Shown piece after piece: positions 61,567 to 64,000 of a DNA stretch of 64,000 bases. The notes beneath the pieces were generated by a model. The model saw nothing but the letters and a program-made list of their open reading frames with translations, had not been told where the DNA came from and ran no database searches. Made by a program: the position numbers and the translations under genes. Numbering within the stretch: the first letter of the stretch is position 1; every line of letters starts with the position of its first letter. The stretch comes from UBA4416 sp040387555. GTDB taxonomy: Bacteria > Bacteroidota > Bacteroidia > B-17B0 > Aurantibacillaceae. Location of the stretch: contig JAZKDO010000005.1 in the NCBI GenBank assembly GCA_040387555.1, forward strand, positions 496,001 to 560,000. Direction: 5' to 3'.

Positions 61567-61812
61567 ATGAAAAAAGCAATTTTATTAGCAGGAGTGTTAT
61601 TAGCCATTGGTTCTTCAATGACATCTTGTAAAAAAGATTATGTATGTGAATGTTCTAAAACCTACACAGGTAGCAGCAGTTCTACAACTAGTGATTATTC
61701 TAAATATACTTATAAGGACTCAAGAAAAAGAGCTGAAGACCGTTGTAATGAAAATACAACATCAGGTACTGATTTGTTTGGTGATTATAGTATTAATTGT
61801 CAGATTCAATAA
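61567..61812 (+). CDS. small Cys-rich lipoprotein
   Basis: 81 residues. A signal peptide ends in a lipobox SSMTSC21. The mature protein begins CKKDYVCECSKTYTG, with four further Cys (two in CEC, one in DRCNEN, one in INCQI), enough for two disulfides in the oxidising periplasm. The CKKxxxCxC opening recurs in other Bacteroidota small lipoproteins of unknown role. Ser/Thr/Tyr-rich middle. A clear promoter upstream and a hairpin terminator downstream show a stand-alone, probably expressed gene. Confidence 0.78.
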   Translation: MKKAILLAGVLLAIGSSMTSCKKDYVCECSKTYTGSSSSTTSDYSKYTYKDSRKRAEDRCNENTTSGTDLFGDYSINCQIQ

Positions 61813-61839
61813 ATTTTTAAAGTTTTTTTATTGATTTAA

Positions 61840-61877
61840 AAAAGCCTTCCGCGATAACGGGAGGCTTTTGTTTTTTA
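61840..61877 (+). terminator. terminator after the small lipoprotein gene
   Basis: AAAAGCCTTCCGC pairs with GGGAGGCTTTTG (GCCT(T)CC / GGGAGGC core) around CGATAAC, followed by a T run. It lies 27 bases after the stop codon. Confidence 0.8.
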
Positions 61878-62062
61878 AACATATAACTGATATGTCTTGA
61901 ATGATTTTATTTAATTAAAATATAATCGTTGTAAAATATATTTTCACGATTATGTTTTAATTTTCTTGTTTTGTTTGAATCTAAATTAAATATTACATTA
62001 GGTCCTCAGGTAGCCAACTGAATTAAAATAAAAAACAAACTTAAAGCATTGCTAAAATATTT

Positions 62063-62078
62063 ATCATATAAATATGAT
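62063..62078 (-). terminator. AT-rich palindrome directly after ftsK
   Basis: ATCATAT-AA-ATATGAT is a perfect palindromic stem that abuts the ftsK stop codon. It is weak as a terminator because it is almost pure A/T and has a two-base loop, but its position suggests 3'-end function. Confidence 0.35.
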
Positions 62079-64000
62079 TTACCCCTTAATACTCCTGATA
62101 ATCTCATCAAGCTGAGCCATGTCTTTACAGCGTACTTCACGAGCTTTAGACCCTTCAAACTGTCCAATGATGCCTGCGGCTTCCAGTTGATCAACTATGC
62201 GACCAGCACGGTTATAACCCAGCTTCAATTTACGTTGAAGGAAGGAAGCAGAACCTTGTTGAAATTGCACGACTAGTTTAGCTGCATCATCAAACATTTT
62301 ATCACGTTCACTTAAATCAATTTCTTCTTTACCATCGCTGCCATCTTCACCAACATATTCCGGTAACAAAAAGGCAGAAGGGTAGGCACGTTGTGAACCA
62401 ATAAACTCTGTAATTTTTTCTGCTTCCGGTGTATCTACAAAGGCACACTGAATACGAATTAAATCATTACCGGTACTTAATAGCATATCACCTCGCCCAA
62501 TCAGTTGCTCAGCTCCGCCGGCGTCTAAAATCGTTCGCGAATCAATTTTACTTGTTACGCGGAAAGCAATACGAGCGGGGAAATTGGCTTTGATAGTTCC
62601 TGTAATAATGTTTACAGATGGACGCTGTGTGGCGATAATTAAATGAATCCCAATTGCACGCGCTAACTGTGCTAAACGGGCAATGGGAGTTTCCACTTCT
62701 TTACCGGCAGTCATAATTAAATCGGCAAACTCATCCACAACCAAAACAATGTACGGCAAATATTTGTGCCCTTCGTTTGGATTTAATTTACGATTAATGA
62801 ACTTGACGTTGTACTCTTTAATATTCCTTACTTGTGCATCTTGTAGTAAAGCATAACGGTTATCCATTTCTATACACAAGGAGTTCAACGTGTGAATTAC
62901 TTTGGTATTATCTGTTATAATGGCATCTTCAGAGTTTGGAAGCTTAGCTAAAAAGTGACGCTCAATTTTATTGAACAGAGTTAACTCAACTTTTTTAGGA
63001 TCTACCAATACAAACTTTATTTGAGCCGGATGTTTTTTATAAAGTAGAGAAACCAATATCGCATTTAATCCAACAGACTTTCCTTGCCCGGTTGCACCCG
63101 CCATTAACAAGTGAGGCATTTTTGCTAAATCAGCAATAAAAATTTCGTTATTAATTGTTTTACCTAAAGCAATTGGTAAGTCGTGCGTTGTATTTTGAAA
63201 TTTTTCGGAAGCAATAATGTTTCTCATTGGAACCATCTCCGGTGTTTGATTAGGAACTTCAATCCCAATAGTTCCACGACCTGGAATTGGGGCAATGATA
63301 CGGATTCCTAGTGCCGCTAAACTTAAAGCAATATCGTCTTCTAAATTTTTAATTTTAGAAATCCGGACACCGGCCGCAGGAACAATTTCATAAAGTGTAA
63401 CAGTTGGGCCAACAGTTGCTGAAATTTTATCAATTTCAATTCCGTAATTTTTTAATGTATTAACAATGCGATCTTTGTTAGCAGTTAATTCTTCATTACT
63501 AACGCGGGCATTACCTGTGCCGTAATCAATCAATAATTCAGGACTCGGAAACTGATAATGACCTAAGTCTAAAGTAGGGTCATATTGACCAAATTCTTCT
63601 ACCAATTGTGCTGCCTTCACTTCATCATCCAGTGAAATGGAATTTTGTTTTGGTTCTTCTTTAACGAATTCGGGAACCTTAACAATTTCATCTGCTCCCG
63701 GGTTATTGATTTCAAAATCCAAATTCTTCTTCGGTTCTTCCGGTATTGCAATTACATCCAACGGAATATTTTCCATTGTTTCCTCTGGTTCTTCAACTAC
63801 CGGTTCCTGTTTAGATACTACTTCAAAATTCAGCAGATCTGCCTCTTCTTCCTTGCTTAAGATAGGTTCTCTTGTGGTATCGTAAAGAGTGGAAGCATGT
63901 GGATTGATCGTATTACTATCGTTCTCAAGTTCTTGTTCAATCACATCTTCATTATCCAAATTAGGAAGAACATCTTTTTTAATATTAAAGTTTAAATTGA
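62079..64000 (-). CDS. ftsK: DNA translocase FtsK (5' end outside window)
   Basis: At least 640 residues are visible; the frame stays open to base 64000, so the N-terminal membrane domain and part of the linker are cut off. (An apparent start at 63959 is a TTG, residue Leu, within the open frame.) Visible parts: an acidic/proline-rich linker, the alpha domain, then the motor with Walker A GATGQGKS, Walker B LVVDEFADLIM and ATQRPSVNIITGTIKANFPARIAFRV. The C-terminal gamma winged helix is FQQGSASFLQRKLKLGYNRAGRIVDQLE. It pumps DNA at the septum and reads polar KOPS-type sequences. The closest neighbour is the small lipoprotein gene on the other strand. Confidence 0.96.
   Translation of the reverse strand, partial: NLNFNIKKDVLPNLDNEDVIEQELENDSNTINPHASTLYDTTREPILSKEEEADLLNFEVVSKQEPVVEEPEETMENIPLDVIAIPEEPKKNLDFEINNPGADEIVKVPEFVKEEPKQNSISLDDEVKAAQLVEEFGQYDPTLDLGHYQFPSPELLIDYGTGNARVSNEELTANKDRIVNTLKNYGIEIDKISATVGPTVTLYEIVPAAGVRISKIKNLEDDIALSLAALGIRIIAPIPGRGTIGIEVPNQTPEMVPMRNIIASEKFQNTTHDLPIALGKTINNEIFIADLAKMPHLLMAGATGQGKSVGLNAILVSLLYKKHPAQIKFVLVDPKKVELTLFNKIERHFLAKLPNSEDAIITDNTKVIHTLNSLCIEMDNRYALLQDAQVRNIKEYNVKFINRKLNPNEGHKYLPYIVLVVDEFADLIMTAGKEVETPIARLAQLARAIGIHLIIATQRPSVNIITGTIKANFPARIAFRVTSKIDSRTILDAGGAEQLIGRGDMLLSTGNDLIRIQCAFVDTPEAEKITEFIGSQRAYPSAFLLPEYVGEDGSDGKEEIDLSERDKMFDDAAKLVVQFQQGSASFLQRKLKLGYNRAGRIVDQLEAAGIIGQFEGSKAREVRCKDMAQLDEIIRSIKG

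Noticed and set aside
1..64000. CRISPR arrays, insertion sequences, prophage, toxin-antitoxin or restriction genes
   Set aside because: No regularly spaced short repeats, transposase or integrase motifs, phage structural genes or nuclease/methylase pairs were seen; the methyltransferase at 46736 lacks DNA-methylase motifs.

Overview
The window is AT-rich chromosomal DNA of a Bacteroidota bacterium; I would not name a family. Three things support this. Several genes have the Bacteroidota promoter form (TTTG about 20 nt upstream of TAnnTTTG). Three secreted proteins end in type IX secretion (T9SS) sorting domains (CHU_C/type B at 12450-17657; type A at 21997-23889 and 59272-61209), and a T9SS plug protein lies at 55568-56866. 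Gene neighbourhoods are also typical: nusB / DUF1573 / yajC / YbbR / coaE, and a long NusB. The content is almost entirely chromosomal core. I see no rRNA, tRNA, CRISPR array, insertion sequence, prophage or recognisable defence island.

Layout. 1-2.8 kb: end of an alpha/beta hydrolase, a nicotinamide riboside kinase-like ATPase, then a tightly overlapped minus-strand operon of phosphopantetheinyl transferase, prenylglyceryl phosphate synthase and a ThiE/TenI-like TIM barrel. 2.8-4.8 kb: ahcY with a textbook promoter and terminator, then a DUF3592 membrane protein. 4.9-12.4 kb: recJ, YebC, a small ferredoxin-fold protein, SRPBCC and metallo-beta-lactamase-fold enzymes, DUF2279, BrkB/YihY and a sterol-desaturase-type hydroxylase. 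12.4-20.5 kb: a 1735-residue secreted repeat protein, a polytopic membrane protein, DUF423 and DUF4476. 20.5-24.4 kb: saccharopine-dehydrogenase-like protein, a T9SS-secreted protein and ruvX. 24.4-30.6 kb: a plus-strand cluster with a small winged-helix regulator, four membrane proteins, a COQ4-like protein, DgkA-type kinase, nucleoside phosphorylase and a transglutaminase-like protein. 30.7-37.7 kb: a 2068-residue alpha-2-macroglobulin and YdcF. 38-43.5 kb: clpB, a PrsW-type protease and dnaA. 43.6-48.3 kb: a two-gene 5'-nucleotidase, thioesterase, leucine-rich-repeat protein and methyltransferase. 48.3-53.6 kb: coaE, YbbR, yajC, DUF1573, a TrpG/PabA glutaminase, nusB and leucine dehydrogenase. 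53.7-56.9 kb: an envelope operon (PagL-like deacylase, DUF2807 lipoprotein, T9SS plug). 56.9-64 kb: mgtE, an EamA transporter, a beta-propeller T9SS cargo, a small lipoprotein, and ftsK running off the right edge.

The most interesting regulatory signal is a 17-bp inverted repeat (ACTTTG-N5-CAAAGT) that sits on the -7 box of two transcription units flanking a small winged-helix regulator (24436-24452 and 25512-25528). This looks like a local autoregulatory circuit controlling membrane proteins and a COQ4-like protein. Other points worth a second look are an exact 207-bp-period repeat array in the giant secreted protein, a 5'-nucleotidase split into two genes in swapped order, accessory C-terminal domains on the BrkB and PrsW proteins, a possible 27-residue membrane protein wedged between two genes, and a REP-like inverted repeat between YebC and recJ. 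I found no clear undescribed defence or mobile system. Non-ATG starts are common (TTG for at least five genes, GTG for two).
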